The notes under the pieces are model-generated. The model was not told the DNA's origin and did no database searches. It worked only from the letters and a program-made list of their open reading frames with translations. DNA of 64,000 nt from NCBI GenBank assembly GCA_030374735.1, contig JASCIV010000020.1:1-64000 (forward strand), read 5' to 3'. Within the stretch, counting starts at the first letter, position 1; every line of letters begins with the position of its first letter. Shown here piece after piece: positions 1 to 10,569 of the stretch. A program made the translations under genes and the position numbers. Source of the stretch: Gracilaria caudata (lineage: Eukaryota; Rhodophyta; Florideophyceae; Gracilariales; Gracilariaceae).

Positions 1-41
1 AAATTAATGCTCAATTTTAATTGTTTTTCAAAGGAAATTTT

Positions 42-78
42 GGCCTCATATGAGGCAAGAGTGGCCTCATATGAGGCC
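42..78. repeat. duplicated 16-bp palindrome
   Basis: GGCCTCATATGAGGC at 42-56 is followed by the full palindrome GGCCTCATATGAGGCC at 63-78, six bases later. Each copy is self-complementary. Function is unknown; it could be a protein-binding site or part of a repeat element. Confidence 0.7.
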
Positions 79-206
79 AAGCACCCGGGCGGATAGACAC
101 TAGTGGAAGAATAGTCAAGAATCAAATTGGAAGCACCGAGTTCGAACCTTGAAGCGGCAATACGTAGAACAAAAAATAATGGGCAATATGGGACAGGGGC
201 TGGTAC

Positions 207-318
207 GGACCTAGGCCTGGCCTAGATGAAAAGAACAAGGAGGAAAACCGACCTAGGCCAGGGCTTAGATGAACAAGAACCGGGCAGAAAATGGACCTGG
301 GCCAGGGCGTGGATGGAG
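207..318. repeat. degenerate tandem repeat, ~43-bp period
   Basis: Three successive units each begin with a variant of GGACCTAGGCCNGG followed by a TAGATGAA-like or TGGATGGA-like segment and an A/G-rich tail. The last unit is truncated and the most diverged. A weaker partial unit may precede them at about 190-206. Confidence 0.6.
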
Positions 319-1161
319 GCTGAAGGGAGGGTAACGAAGGAACCCTATTCCCAAGACTCAGTGGGGGAAGGTGCCATCTGAGTTTTATTAAATCGGATAA
401 CTGTCTTCATTTACTGGGAAAAGCATAGGTTTTTTAAAGACTCTATTCTTTAAGATCGAAGTGGAAGCAGTTCACTATAATTATGGTTAAGAATTGCCAG
501 CAAGCGAAGAATATACTAGATGAAGAAAAAAGGAGTTCCGTTGACATCGAGAGACTGTCGAAATCATTACGCGCCACCAAGATGAGAAAACAGGTGTCCT
601 GTGTCGTATGGTTTGCCATGGGCCATCAACTTCTGCTCAGCAGTACGTTTGTACTTCGGACTGAGTCTGGCGTAGTCCATATCATCTAACCTGTTTTCGT
701 CATGAGATATTCGCGTCACAGTGGAGAAATACCTCCATTGTGAACATTGGTGCTCTTTTCACTTTGGACCCAGTAGGACTCCTATGTCTTTATAGTTTTC
801 GTCGATGCGTGAAGAGTGAGACTAAAACAGAAGCTCCATAACAAGAAAGAGCTATCAAGGCAGATAGACCTGCGGCATCTCAAGAACTGGAGCATGCTGC
901 CATAGCAAAAAGAGAAGAAGAATGATGAAGAGGTGATAAAGGAGGGTCAGGGTCAGAATAGGCAAAAATCATCGGTAGCGAAATGCTCACGCAGACGAGA
1001 ACACCTAGCAGACCCAATGGTTTCTGAGAAATGCCGAAGTAACTCCGCGAGCGTGAGGCGACTAATGTTTAGTCATAGCTACCTTTTCTCAAGGAAAGTG
1101 TTGTAGGTGTGGAGGTCATTAGCCGCCCCCACATCGAAAGCCGTACTTGGCCTATGTGTCT

Positions 1162-1334
1162 CACAATAAAGAAGAAGAGAAGAAGAATAGGTTTTCGGTG
1201 AATTTTTCGGTGAAGTACGGTATCTCTTTTAGTAGCAAAGATGTACAATTTGTCATTCGATAAAGGCCCGTAACAGCAGGACATGTCAGTGAGTCATATA
1301 TATGGTGGAATTTCCCTTCTTCTTCTTTATTGTG
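1162..1334. repeat. 17-bp inverted repeat around 139 bp
   Basis: CACAATAAAGAAGAAGA at 1162-1178 is the exact reverse complement of 1318-1334. The right arm ends where the two-hairpin repeat begins (TGTG at 1331). On the opposite strand the left arm is likewise followed by TGTG-like sequence. This may be the footprint of a head-to-head insertion. Confidence 0.6.
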
Positions 1335-1414
1335 GACAGCAGCTTCTAATTACTAAGCTGCAATAAAGCTTTCAAAGAAAGCTTTCTCTCTTTAGGAAGG
1401 CCAAGGAATTTCCC
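1331..1414 (+). repeat. two-hairpin dispersed repeat, copy A
   Basis: The element starts TGTGGACAG. It then forms one hairpin (GCAGCTT at 1339-1345 with AAGCTGC at 1355-1361) and a second perfect hairpin (AAAGCTTTC at 1365-1373 with GAAAGCTTT at 1377-1385). A TAGGAAGGCCAA block and TTTCCC follow. A related copy lies on the other strand at 33111-33200. Stem bases differ between copies but pairing is kept. It could be an LTR end, a miniature element or a structured RNA. Confidence 0.55.
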
Positions 1415-2154
1415 TTACTGCCAAAAGGATACACAGTGGTTTTATCCGCCACGTTTCGAATTGAGCAAAATGGTACGTGATACCTTCTTCTTGTTTTTAA
1501 ATGCGAGACGCGTACGCTTGTCTTCCCGTATCGCGTGGGGCTTGCTAAGCGTCCCCGACAACCTATAACGCTTTCCTCGAAGAATTAGCCACTAACTACT
1601 GACCTGTAGTTGTGTTACGTGATACATTGCCTATGATATTTGGTGCCGACCTGCTCTCTCTTCTGTGACTTGCAACGAAAAGATTTTGAATGAAATGTTT
1701 GTCAGTTGCGAGGCTTCATTTCGTCATGGAGAAGCTGGGAACACTTAAGGATCTGTTTACCTACTGAGTGTATCTGAGTGATACAGTTCGCAATTAATGT
1801 TACGTCGAATACGTATTTGGAAAGAGTCGGATGTGTATCGCACATTGTTTTAACTAAATTCTTGCTCTCTCTGTGTTTACGAATACGTCAGCCACTCAGA
1901 AATTCACGAACTAGGTTGAGCTTTGTTCATTAAAACTAGGATTTCGTACAAAATCCTGTACTCATCGATGATGCTTGTCTCGATCAAGGAGTTGACAGAC
2001 TGTGTTCGCCATCTTCGAACCTGACAGTTCCGTCGGGACCACATGGACGCTCGGCAGCCCTCCAGCAAAGCTATAAACCTTGGGTCAGACTACGTGCACA
2101 TCGACTCGATACAATTTGTGTATCCTTCCCAGCTTTTTTGACTCGCGAGTACAT

Positions 2155-2595
2155 CTATTTGTGTGAAGCACCAGAACTACCTGTAGATTCAGAGGTAGAA
2201 GTCTTGACGTAACCACCAGAATGGTAACCACCAGATTTGTTCCAGTTTCCAACAGCCCCACATAGCCTTTTGAAAAGGGAATGAACCTTTTTCCCGACAA
2301 GACCACCAAGTTTGTTATGAGAGGTGCCTTCCATGTTCACTGCCTCCATATTGGCTTCATTGTGTACAATTTGAGCGTTCATAAACGCACGGGGATCACC
2401 TCTCCCATATATATCGACGTCAATGTATTCATCATGTTTAACAGGTATCTTGCAATCTTCCAACGCTTTTGTTCTCATGGCGGAGGTTATTTTATGATGG
2501 CTCTCGGATCCCTTCTCGATAACATCGCCGAAAGCCCTTCGATACAGATCGATTTGAACTGCTTTGTTCGCGGTGTACGAACTGTTTCTCGGCAT
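2155..2595 (-). CDS. hypothetical protein (possible 3' exon)
   Basis: The 146-residue frame starts from the ATG at 2595 and ends with a Gly/Ser-rich tail (SGGYHSGG, TGSSGASHK). The frame stays open for about 40 codons upstream of that ATG with protein-like composition, so this could be the last exon of a spliced gene. No family is recognised. It lies alone in a repeat-bearing edge and could be a remnant of a mobile element. Confidence 0.35.
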   Translation of the reverse strand: MPRNSSYTANKAVQIDLYRRAFGDVIEKGSESHHKITSAMRTKALEDCKIPVKHDEYIDVDIYGRGDPRAFMNAQIVHNEANMEAVNMEGTSHNKLGGLVGKKVHSLFKRLCGAVGNWNKSGGYHSGGYVKTSTSESTGSSGASHK

Positions 2596-2610
2596 GATAT
2601 GTTGAATCAA

Positions 2611-3219
2611 GACTTGATCAACGAGAACTGTCTCAGTTTGAGTGGTAAGGTTTGGAAAGAGTTGATCGCCGCTTACTGAATGCTGAGTAGATGGTAGTTG
2701 TCAGTCTGAGGATGAGACTTTGTTGTGCCCTCTGGAACATGGATGGCTATATGCCTTTGTATAAGACGCTAAGGGATAATCATAACACTCCCACGTACTA
2801 CAAACATTTTCCACTCTGTCAGTGAGATATCTCCGGAAACTGCGGAGAGCAAAACACCCTGTGGTTACGGCTGATCTCTGCGATCACGACACAAACCCTC
2901 CGGGTTTGTTTCGGCAATACCAAGGGTACAAAAACTGAAAACGGGAGGGTATCTATCGAGAGCCTCTGGCCCAAGAATCTTGCCAAAGATAGATACCTAT
3001 TACTACATCCCGTTCGGTACCTTTCGTAGTTGCAATGGTCGAACTCCTCTTAACAATTGGGTTGCTGTAATTCGAATTGGAATTTGGAAAGACTGTACGC
3101 AGGGTGAAGACGTGCGTCCACCGCCGCAGCCATAGATAGCCGGGGAACGGCAAACGTGACCAAGGTACAAGGGTACCGGGTTCGAGTCACCGCGATGCAC
3201 GCGGGATTAGCATATCTTC
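2611..3219. other. intergenic, upstream of TFIIIC gene
   Basis: No convincing gene. A tRNA-like B-box (GGTTCGAGTCA near 3179) was examined and rejected. The stretch presumably contains the promoter and leader of the downstream TFIIIC gene. Confidence 0.4.
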
Positions 3220-6200
3220 ATGGAGCAGCTGTTTGCTCAGGTCGTCGATCACATCGCGCTGTCTGGATCAACTGGGGCATCGCTGTTACGCTCGCTAACC
3301 GTGGTCCTCGGACACAATCCCCGTCGCGGCGAGCTCGTGTTCCTCTATCGCCAGTTCATAGCCAGGCCCCAACGCTTCTGTGTCAAACCCAGTCCCTCGG
3401 CGCCCGCAGAAGAGGCGGTTATCATTGCCCATGACGCTATACGTTTACGAGCACTGGGGTTCACCTCTCTGGAGCAGCCGCCGCTTCCCAGACAGGCTCT
3501 CCAAATCCTTGAGCGTGTCGGCATGGCACGTGGCGACGGCATACTGCAATCAGAGCTTGGACAATACATAGGCCTTGCTTCCAATATGGTGCATCACTAC
3601 CTTGGCGGCCTTATAGCTCGTTCACTTGTTGCCCGCAAAAAAGTCGTTCTCACCAAACGAAAGGTAAAAACGCCGGTCAAGCTACAACCTGAGCGTGTCC
3701 CCACTTTTCCAGACCAACTGAAACCACATGAAACTAACTCAAACAAATCAGTCACGTATACAGCAGTTGTCGTCCTCGCTCGCTACGCGCCCATGATATC
3801 CCAATCCTCAGCATCGAGACCAGTCATGTTTCTCACTCCCTCCAATACGCAGGACGCGTCTAACGCCATCACGGAAGACGACCTCAATTCAACTGATGGC
3901 CCCTCTGTCATTGATCTCACTATGGAGACCCGCGTTCACCGCGTCATGCAAGCGTTACAACCCGAACCTCACACCCGCTCCGAGAAAGACATGAAGTTTA
4001 TTGCCATGCCAGACTCTGATCGCACTCCGGGTGTAACCGAGGAACATTTTCGCCGTAGACGTCATCGTTGTTATCGCGCCCTGCGTGCCAAACTAGAGCG
4101 TGCAGGTCTCGTGGAGGTCGTTTATCGAGAGTGTCGCGCTCGAGACGGAAAATCTTTAGGTCGTCAAGCATGTATGAAATTGACCTCACTGGGTCTCAAG
4201 AAACTGAACGAACGCAAGGATGCAAAGCTGCTTGCGGAAGATCTTTGCGCAAGTCATCGCTCCGGAAGTCGCGGTGTCCATCCACTCCTGCTTGATGGTA
4301 CGCGAACAAGGTATGTAGAAGAAGTTGGGGTGGTGGAACAAGTGTATCGACTTCTTAAACGGGCTGGAAAAGAAGGCATATCGATACCGGAGATGAACGA
4401 GTACCTAGACGGCGGTTCTGAGCTCGTAGGCCTTCCGGGCAAGCGCATACGCAGAATAGTAGATGCTATCGCAAAGAAGGAGCCCATCGTGGAGACGCAG
4501 CGGTTCGAAGGAAGCGCTATGTACCTTCGAATTTCATTGAAGAGTCAAACGTCGCCAGAGGAGGGCGATGATCTGAACGACCCCAAGGCTGAACATAATG
4601 TATCCATGGGGAATGAAAAGAAGGCCCAGAGCCGTGCCAAGCGTCGGAAAGTTGGGATCACAAGTTTAGGTCAGCGGCGACAAGAAATAGTTTTACAACT
4701 TCTTAAGGAAAGGAAGGCGATTCTATTGGAGCCGCTTGGAAGAGAAGTTGCAATGGTTGAAGACTCCGGTTTGCAACGAATCGATCCCAAAGTGTTGCGG
4801 AGGTTGCTCAACGATCTTCTCTCACAGAACGTTATTAAAATTATCACGGCGATGAAGCCTGCGATAAAGGAATCAAGACGAAATCAAACTGTGACAATAG
4901 TATCATTGCCTGGAATTCAAGAGGCAAGTGAAGAAGTGCGCGGCTTAGTGGCTTCAGTTGTCAACCGTACACTGTATGGGGGATCTGAAGCAGCGACTGG
5001 GGCTTCAGAAAGCGGAAAACGAGAACCCAGAGAACAGCCAACCACTCAGAGGCGGAAACGGACACAGCTTTCCGGAAATCATAATGAAACCCATGAAGAC
5101 AAGAATTCGGAATTGGAGGACAACGAAGATTGTTTGTTGGAATCTGGGGGACCACATGAAACTGATTCTTCCATTGTTGTTTTCGACGATCACAGCAGTG
5201 GTGAAGGGATGGCAGCCAGAAATGGTAAAACGAAGCCACCTGTCTACCCCAAGCGGCATCTGATAGTAGACAATGGAAAGAACAGATTAGCCTCAGAGCT
5301 TAACCCGAGCACAACAATAGAGGATCCTGATCACGCCGGAGCAGCCGCTCTAGTCAATGAACATAGGGGTTATAAGAAGGATTTAAGACCGAGCGCGGCA
5401 CAAGATCATGAAAGAAACTGTGCATCTAAACACCTGTCGCATCATAACGAGAGCACTGGGGACGAAGTTGCGAGTACTGGTGATTACGTGGTGGCGGACA
5501 TTGTTGGTAGAACGGTAACACGTATCAACAAACTGAGGGCGATAGACTATGGTTTGTTGAAGGGTAAGATGGCGCGAGTGCGTTCTTTTCACAAAACCAT
5601 GTTCCTCATTTTGCGGGGAGATCAGGGCCCAGAGGTTATCGACCAACCTGTAGCGCACCACACAGTCGAGGCCACGCGGAAAGCTGAGGTTCTCGGTCGG
5701 TTTACGATAAGCGATATTGTCTCAGATATGACAGTGAGCGAATATGCAGCTGCCATTGGTTTTTACCAGGACCATGGTGATTTGATATCAAACCTGAACG
5801 ACGAAAAGATTTCCAACGTACGTTTACGACTTGAAGATGAAGTACAAGGCCAGACATCTTCTCGGCAAATTCTTAGTCTAGTTCAAACGTTGACAAGACT
5901 TGGGCTGGTTGAATCTGGGGGTAACTCACAATGGGCTCTTTCAGGCGGAGGACTTATCCGGGATTTTGGAAAAGGCATGCCATCCGGAGTCCTGCCACAC
6001 GGGATAATCTTTTCTAGTAAGAAAGCCGTTGATACATTCTGGAGAGAATTGGAGCAGTTTGCTCGATGTCGAATGTCTCGGAAGCCCATTCACACGGAAC
6101 TTGAATGCATGGAAGAAGAAATGAAACCTGCTGTCAACGAGATTGAGAAAGAGATGCGCTTCGTCACTGATGTATACTACCCGGTTAGATGGGCGACAGG

Positions 6201-9021
6201 AGTGGTTCGTCTTCAAAAGAGAGATCAGTTGATATACGAATCCATGCTCCAGCTTTTGAGTGGTGTGCAGTTGGAGCTCAACTTGCCTAACAATTTGATT
6301 ACAACGGGTTTTATGGATCGCCCTCTGAAGCGGTTCAGCGTTGAAGAATTAGAAGAAGCCTTCGAGAAGTATCGTGACAAGATTCCTTCTCTTCGGGCCA
6401 CTCAAAGGTCTATGCCGTCACATGAAAAGTTGCTCCTTTATTCACGCTATAGAATGAAGAATCCAATTCCTTCGTGGATTCGAGATCGGGAACACAATCT
6501 TCGTCGACAGTTGTTTATCCCAGAGAGTTTGGAGAAAGAATTTATGGGTGACCATTCATGCGTTCTTCATTTAAGCTCGAAGGAAACTGCAGTTGAAGGC
6601 TGCCACTTTAGAGCCGGACTAACAACACTGGGGAAAAGACCGTCTTTCTCTAGCATGATGAAAACCAGAGATGGAATTCAGAAATCCGTGAAAGTTAGAA
6701 GGCAAAAACCGCAGCAGTGTTCTTCCGCTCCCAAAGAACAGAGCAAAGAAAGGAATGAAGATACCGACATAGACAATGACAAAGCTAAGGACGTATTTGA
6801 GTACGAAGGGAAGGACTGCGGAGCAGTTGATGCACAGCGAATGGTACAAGTGTGCAAATCACTCATTAAGTCAAGAGCAAAGGCGTATTACTGCAACAAT
6901 AGCCAAGCTCTAGGATGGAAAGCAGTATCAAGTTTGATCAACAGGTGCGTTCGCTTGCAATTTGAAAAGCCATCTAAAAAGGACCACGCGATGCTTTTGA
7001 CCGTGAAGACATTAGTCAGTGCCATGGTGAAGTTCTGCGACGTCTTGATGGTGCGAGCGGTATTAGACTCGCTGGCTCTCAAGGTTATCATCAAGGGACT
7101 TGTATCTGGAGAGATGTCTTTAATTGAGAGTGGCGAAAACTCTTCTAAGACGGCATCGTCACGATGCATAGAGAACATTGTTCATTCATGGAAGGAGCTA
7201 GACCACCTACTTTATGCGTTAATTGTCTTGCAAGAAGATGATATGAAGTACAGCGGGCATGTGACACTTTTCCAGGCCAGCCTGAGTGGTCTCCCGAGCT
7301 TTGAAAGCGCACAACGACTGATTCTGAATGAGTTTGGGTTGAATGGCTTGGTTTACGGGAGAGAGGAGGTAATGTCGCACATGTTAGAAGTCATGTCGTT
7401 TCGATTTCAGCGAGTGGCAGACATGCACATGCGGGGGAATGTGAGCCATGGGATGTTAGTACGATGCATGTCTGAAGCAGGAGCGGCAATTCGCAAGCGA
7501 GCGCTGTGCTGTACAAAGTGGCTACCCGCACCGTCGACGTCGAGTGCGAGAAGCCCGAACGACGGCAAGCATGTTCTAGATCAATCGAGCATTGATGTCC
7601 ACATGAAGAACGACGGGGACAGTTCAAGGTCAACTGGGGATTTGATGGACATAGACAAAGAGGAGTATGCAATTCAGGCAAAGAGCATTGTAGAAGACAA
7701 TGGCAGTAGGCATACGATTGGAGAAGAGTTGGTCGAAGCGAAAAAAGATAGTTGTGGAAGCGGAAAGTATAGACGAGAATTGGTTGAGCTGGTTGTTCAA
7801 ATAGTGGGGCGTGAGCAAAAGCATCGTCAAGACGGTGAGGGAAGTCGGCTATTGCTGAACAAGTTCTGTTGGAGCGATATTGCACTAGCAAGAGACAGAC
7901 TTCTACTGCGCGGAGCTCTCAGTTTTCGTGATGAGAGGGACAACGGGAGCGGTTGCTTTGTAGCTGCGAAAAGTGGAAGTGGCAATGACTACATGAGCAT
8001 GCTACGAGACGAGGACGAGGCGAGCACAAGATGGATGGCAGAAATAAAAAAGGAGAGCGAAGTGTGCTGGGAACGAAGCAAGCTGAGAGAGGCAGTTTGT
8101 GACAACGGGGAGACTTCTGTGTCCAGTGCGGCCACTAATTTGCTTACGAAGAAGATGTTCTTCATGGATGATGGAATGTGCATGATGGCAAGAATGTCGA
8201 ACAGCGGCGCAAGCAAGGAGGCGATACAGCTTTCTGTGAAGCGTGTGGACAATAACTGGACATGGAAAGTGAAACGGAAGCGACGTATTGGGATACGAAG
8301 CGAGCTCAAGAGTGAAGTACGGCGGCAACTGTTGTGTGCCATTGGGGAAGGCGGGAGCGGTGGAAGGCTACTTACGGAGTTGCTGGAGCTGATGAAACCA
8401 CGAAGCGACGAGGACAGGGCGGCCGTGGTATGGGGTCTGCACGGCTTACTTCGAGACAGATGCGTGCGACGCTTCGTAGTGGAAGAAGGCGATGTGGGCG
8501 AGGAGCAGTTTGCAGCGTGGCACGGCGTGTTGTACATGAGCCGCAGCCATTGCGACTCTCTGTTGATACAACAAGATGGGGTGCCAAAGAGCCATAAGCC
8601 TCTGGCATGGTGGCGCAATACGCTCGGCCACTGCGATACGCAGTTGCTAACAGACGTGAGGGAGTGCATTCTCAACACGCTGACCGCAACGCCCGGGAGC
8701 AACGACGCGCATCTGGCAGCGGCGGTGGCGCGGCGATTCAGCGGCGCGCCGCGACGCGCGGCACTCGACGTTGCTTGGGCCCTGAAGGCGGCAGGAGAGG
8801 TGAGGGTGGAGTGCTGCATGAGAGAGGGCGATGCGCTCAGGGGTCGATGGCGCATGTGCGGCGTGGGAAGGGAGCTGGACGTGATGGATGGATTGGCGGT
8901 GTTTGCCTGGCAGCGACGGTGGCGCTGCGCTTGGAGCGTGGCGGCGAAGGTGCGCGGATCTTGGGGGGGCTCGCAGCGCGTGGCACAGCTACTGAGCGAC
9001 GAGAGCGCCGAGCTTGGCTGA
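3220..9021 (+). CDS. TFIIIC large subunit, B-block binding (GTF3C1/Tfc3-like)
   Basis: This 1933-residue single-exon protein resembles the largest TFIIIC subunit, which binds the B box of tRNA genes and helps recruit TFIIIB and RNA polymerase III. The N-terminus has the family's opening helical/winged-helix region (MEQLFAQVVDHIAL) and a winged-helix-like stretch follows at about residues 380-440 (GISIPEMNEYL with RIRRIVDAI). Long acidic and basic linkers at about 440-800 separate it from further helical domains. Length fits the family (yeast about 1160, plants about 1800-1900). The start is the first in-frame ATG before the conserved N-terminus. Identity rests on the N-terminal pattern, length and domain spacing; the middle and C-terminus are poorly conserved. 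Confidence 0.65.
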   Translation: MEQLFAQVVDHIALSGSTGASLLRSLTVVLGHNPRRGELVFLYRQFIARPQRFCVKPSPSAPAEEAVIIAHDAIRLRALGFTSLEQPPLPRQALQILERVGMARGDGILQSELGQYIGLASNMVHHYLGGLIARSLVARKKVVLTKRKVKTPVKLQPERVPTFPDQLKPHETNSNKSVTYTAVVVLARYAPMISQSSASRPVMFLTPSNTQDASNAITEDDLNSTDGPSVIDLTMETRVHRVMQALQPEPHTRSEKDMKFIAMPDSDRTPGVTEEHFRRRRHRCYRALRAKLERAGLVEVVYRECRARDGKSLGRQACMKLTSLGLKKLNERKDAKLLAEDLCASHRSGSRGVHPLLLDGTRTRYVEEVGVVEQVYRLLKRAGKEGISIPEMNEYLDGGSELVGLPGKRIRRIVDAIAKKEPIVETQRFEGSAMYLRISLKSQTSPEEGDDLNDPKAEHNVSMGNEKKAQSRAKRRKVGITSLGQRRQEIVLQLLKERKAILLEPLGREVAMVEDSGLQRIDPKVLRRLLNDLLSQNVIKIITAMKPAIKESRRNQTVTIVSLPGIQEASEEVRGLVASVVNRTLYGGSEAATGASESGKREPREQPTTQRRKRTQLSGNHNETHEDKNSELEDNEDCLLESGGPHETDSSIVVFDDHSSGEGMAARNGKTKPPVYPKRHLIVDNGKNRLASELNPSTTIEDPDHAGAAALVNEHRGYKKDLRPSAAQDHERNCASKHLSHHNESTGDEVASTGDYVVADIVGRTVTRINKLRAIDYGLLKGKMARVRSFHKTMFLILRGDQGPEVIDQPVAHHTVEATRKAEVLGRFTISDIVSDMTVSEYAAAIGFYQDHGDLISNLNDEKISNVRLRLEDEVQGQTSSRQILSLVQTLTRLGLVESGGNSQWALSGGGLIRDFGKGMPSGVLPHGIIFSSKKAVDTFWRELEQFARCRMSRKPIHTELECMEEEMKPAVNEIEKEMRFVTDVYYPVRWATGVVRLQKRDQLIYESMLQLLSGVQLELNLPNNLITTGFMDRPLKRFSVEELEEAFEKYRDKIPSLRATQRSMPSHEKLLLYSRYRMKNPIPSWIRDREHNLRRQLFIPESLEKEFMGDHSCVLHLSSKETAVEGCHFRAGLTTLGKRPSFSSMMKTRDGIQKSVKVRRQKPQQCSSAPKEQSKERNEDTDIDNDKAKDVFEYEGKDCGAVDAQRMVQVCKSLIKSRAKAYYCNNSQALGWKAVSSLINRCVRLQFEKPSKKDHAMLLTVKTLVSAMVKFCDVLMVRAVLDSLALKVIIKGLVSGEMSLIESGENSSKTASSRCIENIVHSWKELDHLLYALIVLQEDDMKYSGHVTLFQASLSGLPSFESAQRLILNEFGLNGLVYGREEVMSHMLEVMSFRFQRVADMHMRGNVSHGMLVRCMSEAGAAIRKRALCCTKWLPAPSTSSARSPNDGKHVLDQSSIDVHMKNDGDSSRSTGDLMDIDKEEYAIQAKSIVEDNGSRHTIGEELVEAKKDSCGSGKYRRELVELVVQIVGREQKHRQDGEGSRLLLNKFCWSDIALARDRLLLRGALSFRDERDNGSGCFVAAKSGSGNDYMSMLRDEDEASTRWMAEIKKESEVCWERSKLREAVCDNGETSVSSAATNLLTKKMFFMDDGMCMMARMSNSGASKEAIQLSVKRVDNNWTWKVKRKRRIGIRSELKSEVRRQLLCAIGEGGSGGRLLTELLELMKPRSDEDRAAVVWGLHGLLRDRCVRRFVVEEGDVGEEQFAAWHGVLYMSRSHCDSLLIQQDGVPKSHKPLAWWRNTLGHCDTQLLTDVRECILNTLTATPGSNDAHLAAAVARRFSGAPRRAALDVAWALKAAGEVRVECCMREGDALRGRWRMCGVGRELDVMDGLAVFAWQRRWRCAWSVAAKVRGSWGGSQRVAQLLSDESAELG

Positions 9022-9755
9022 TGCGCTCCGTGTTGTGCCAGTTGCAGATAGCATCAGCAGGCACAAGACGAAGCCTCGAGCTCGGTCATCGCGAATCTCA
9101 CCAGGCCTGGGAAAAGCCTTTCATGGTTTTGGGGAAGCAAGTCGAAGTTGGCGCAAGACACAGGTCAGTACAAAACTCGTACCGTTGTATCTGCAGAGTT
9201 CAAGGCACATCACCTTTGTATTCTGAACAGGCATCATGTCGCGGATGATCGTGTTGGCACTGCCCCGGGCCTGAGGCCCACTCCCAAGATCCGAAACGTA
9301 AACCAACACACATGAACCAAGCGCAAGAGTATTCCGCTTCGAAAGCAGCGCACGCGAGATAAGAGAAAAAATCGCAACGCGTCCAGTACACGACGTGTTC
9401 CAGTTGTAACGCCACCACTGGCGCGTACATCTTGAACGCTGTGCGCTGATTGGAGGCACGCTGAACGCGACGCGCACATGTCACAGCGCGACAACGCGTG
9501 CGCGTCTTGCGCAAACGCACCGCCAATGCAGCGCTCATCGCGCGGCACCGCTGCGCTCACGTTGCTTTTCCGGTCTTACCCCCGCAACACTCAGGACGAG
9601 CGCCCTCTCCGTCTTTCTCGTGGCACTAATCGTGCTGCCGGCTTGTTTCCTTCCTCTCTAACGCTAGGGTCGTGGCGAGGGGTGCGTTTCTCGTGCGTCA
9701 AGTCTGAAAAAGAGTTTTCTTCTCTTTTTGGCACGCGTTGCGAACGGATACTCAG
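9022..9755. other. intergenic, CpG-rich
   Basis: No convincing gene; open frames on both strands reflect GC-rich composition. CpG-rich sequence around 9430-9610 probably belongs to the promoter of the following gene. Confidence 0.4.
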
Positions 9756-10358
9756 ATGAAGAGAGCTGCGCCACCTCCTCCATCCCCCTCCTCAGCGTCA
9801 TCGGATGATGAGCGAGTTCGTTTGTTGGCTCGACAAACACTCTCAACCCCTTCTCCCCGTACCCCGCCCATCTCCTCACCGCGCATAGCACGCGCATCCG
9901 ACATGACAACCCGTCCACTGAAGAGAGGTCGTTCACGCACAACGCGCCGCAAACCGCCACGCGTTCCATCTCATTCGCCGTCACCCTCTCCGCATGCACC
10001 GCCTCCGCCGCAGACAAGACAGCTCACTGCGCGCGTCGCCCATCTACTCGACTCCTACCTGGAAAGCACTCTCGGAGCTGACGTCGAAAAATCCCCGCCT
10101 GTTACTCCCACTCAGACTGAGAAGCATCCGTCGCCTACTCAGATTCCGTTTGCTAGTTTGAGGGCGCCTGCTGCTGTTGAACATTTCAGGCTGTTTAAGG
10201 ATAGCCAACCGGGCGTTATTGGCAGGCGTCATCGAGATAAGAGGCGTCGATTGCCGGATTCTGATTCTTCGAGTGATGAGGAGGAGGCGCAACGTATGCA
10301 GCGTCTTCGTTCCGTCGTTGTCTCTGCTCCTCTGCCACCTCCTCGCGCGCATGTATAA
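9756..10358 (+). CDS. Pro/Ser/Arg-rich hypothetical protein
   Basis: Two hundred residues starting at the ATG at 9756 (MKRAAPPPPSP). The sequence is dominated by SP/TP sites, PPP runs and basic patches (KRGRSRTTRRK; RRHRDKRRR), with an acidic serine cluster (DSDSSSDEEE) near residue 175. This looks like an intrinsically disordered nuclear phosphoprotein with possible bipartite nuclear localisation signals. No conserved domain is recognised. It is convergent with the aldo/keto reductase gene, leaving about 210 bp between stop codons. Confidence 0.5.
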   Translation: MKRAAPPPPSPSSASSDDERVRLLARQTLSTPSPRTPPISSPRIARASDMTTRPLKRGRSRTTRRKPPRVPSHSPSPSPHAPPPPQTRQLTARVAHLLDSYLESTLGADVEKSPPVTPTQTEKHPSPTQIPFASLRAPAAVEHFRLFKDSQPGVIGRRHRDKRRRLPDSDSSSDEEEAQRMQRLRSVVVSAPLPPPRAHV

Positions 10359-10569
10359 TGCACTATCGCAAATGTGGCTCTCACAGCTTCACATCCCAAT
10401 CGGCAAACGGCCTCATCTCTCGCGCTTTGTAACCTTCCGCATACGAGTATGCCCAACACATGTGGCTACAAAAAAGAACCAACCAAAACCCATTTCTTTA
10501 AGCAGCGCAGAAAGCATTAACGTTTGCCATTTGAGTCAAATGATTTGTCAGCATTGCGACGCAATGCTG

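Larger units (their letters stand above)
1..2154. other. gene-poor repeat-bearing edge
   Basis: I see no convincing protein gene here; open frames are short and of random composition. The stretch holds a pair of palindromes (42-78), a degenerate three-unit tandem repeat (207-318), an inverted repeat (1162-1178 with 1318-1334) and one copy of a two-hairpin dispersed repeat (1331-1414). This pattern suggests decayed mobile-element DNA, which is an inference. Confidence 0.5.

Noticed and set aside
120..175. GAGTTCGAACC, T-loop-like
   Set aside because: No matching acceptor or D arm upstream, so not a tRNA.
3112..3200. tRNA-like sequence with a B box (GGTTCGAGTCA) and a partial acceptor match
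   Set aside because: No A box, mismatched T stem and no cloverleaf could be built on either strand.
7391..8855. Minus-strand frames of 166 and 288 codons
   Set aside because: They are antisense to the TFIIIC gene and Ser/Arg/His-rich, typical of shadow translation.
8607..9248. 213-codon plus frame at the TFIIIC 3' end
   Set aside because: Overlaps the real frame, Arg/Gly-rich, no independent signals.
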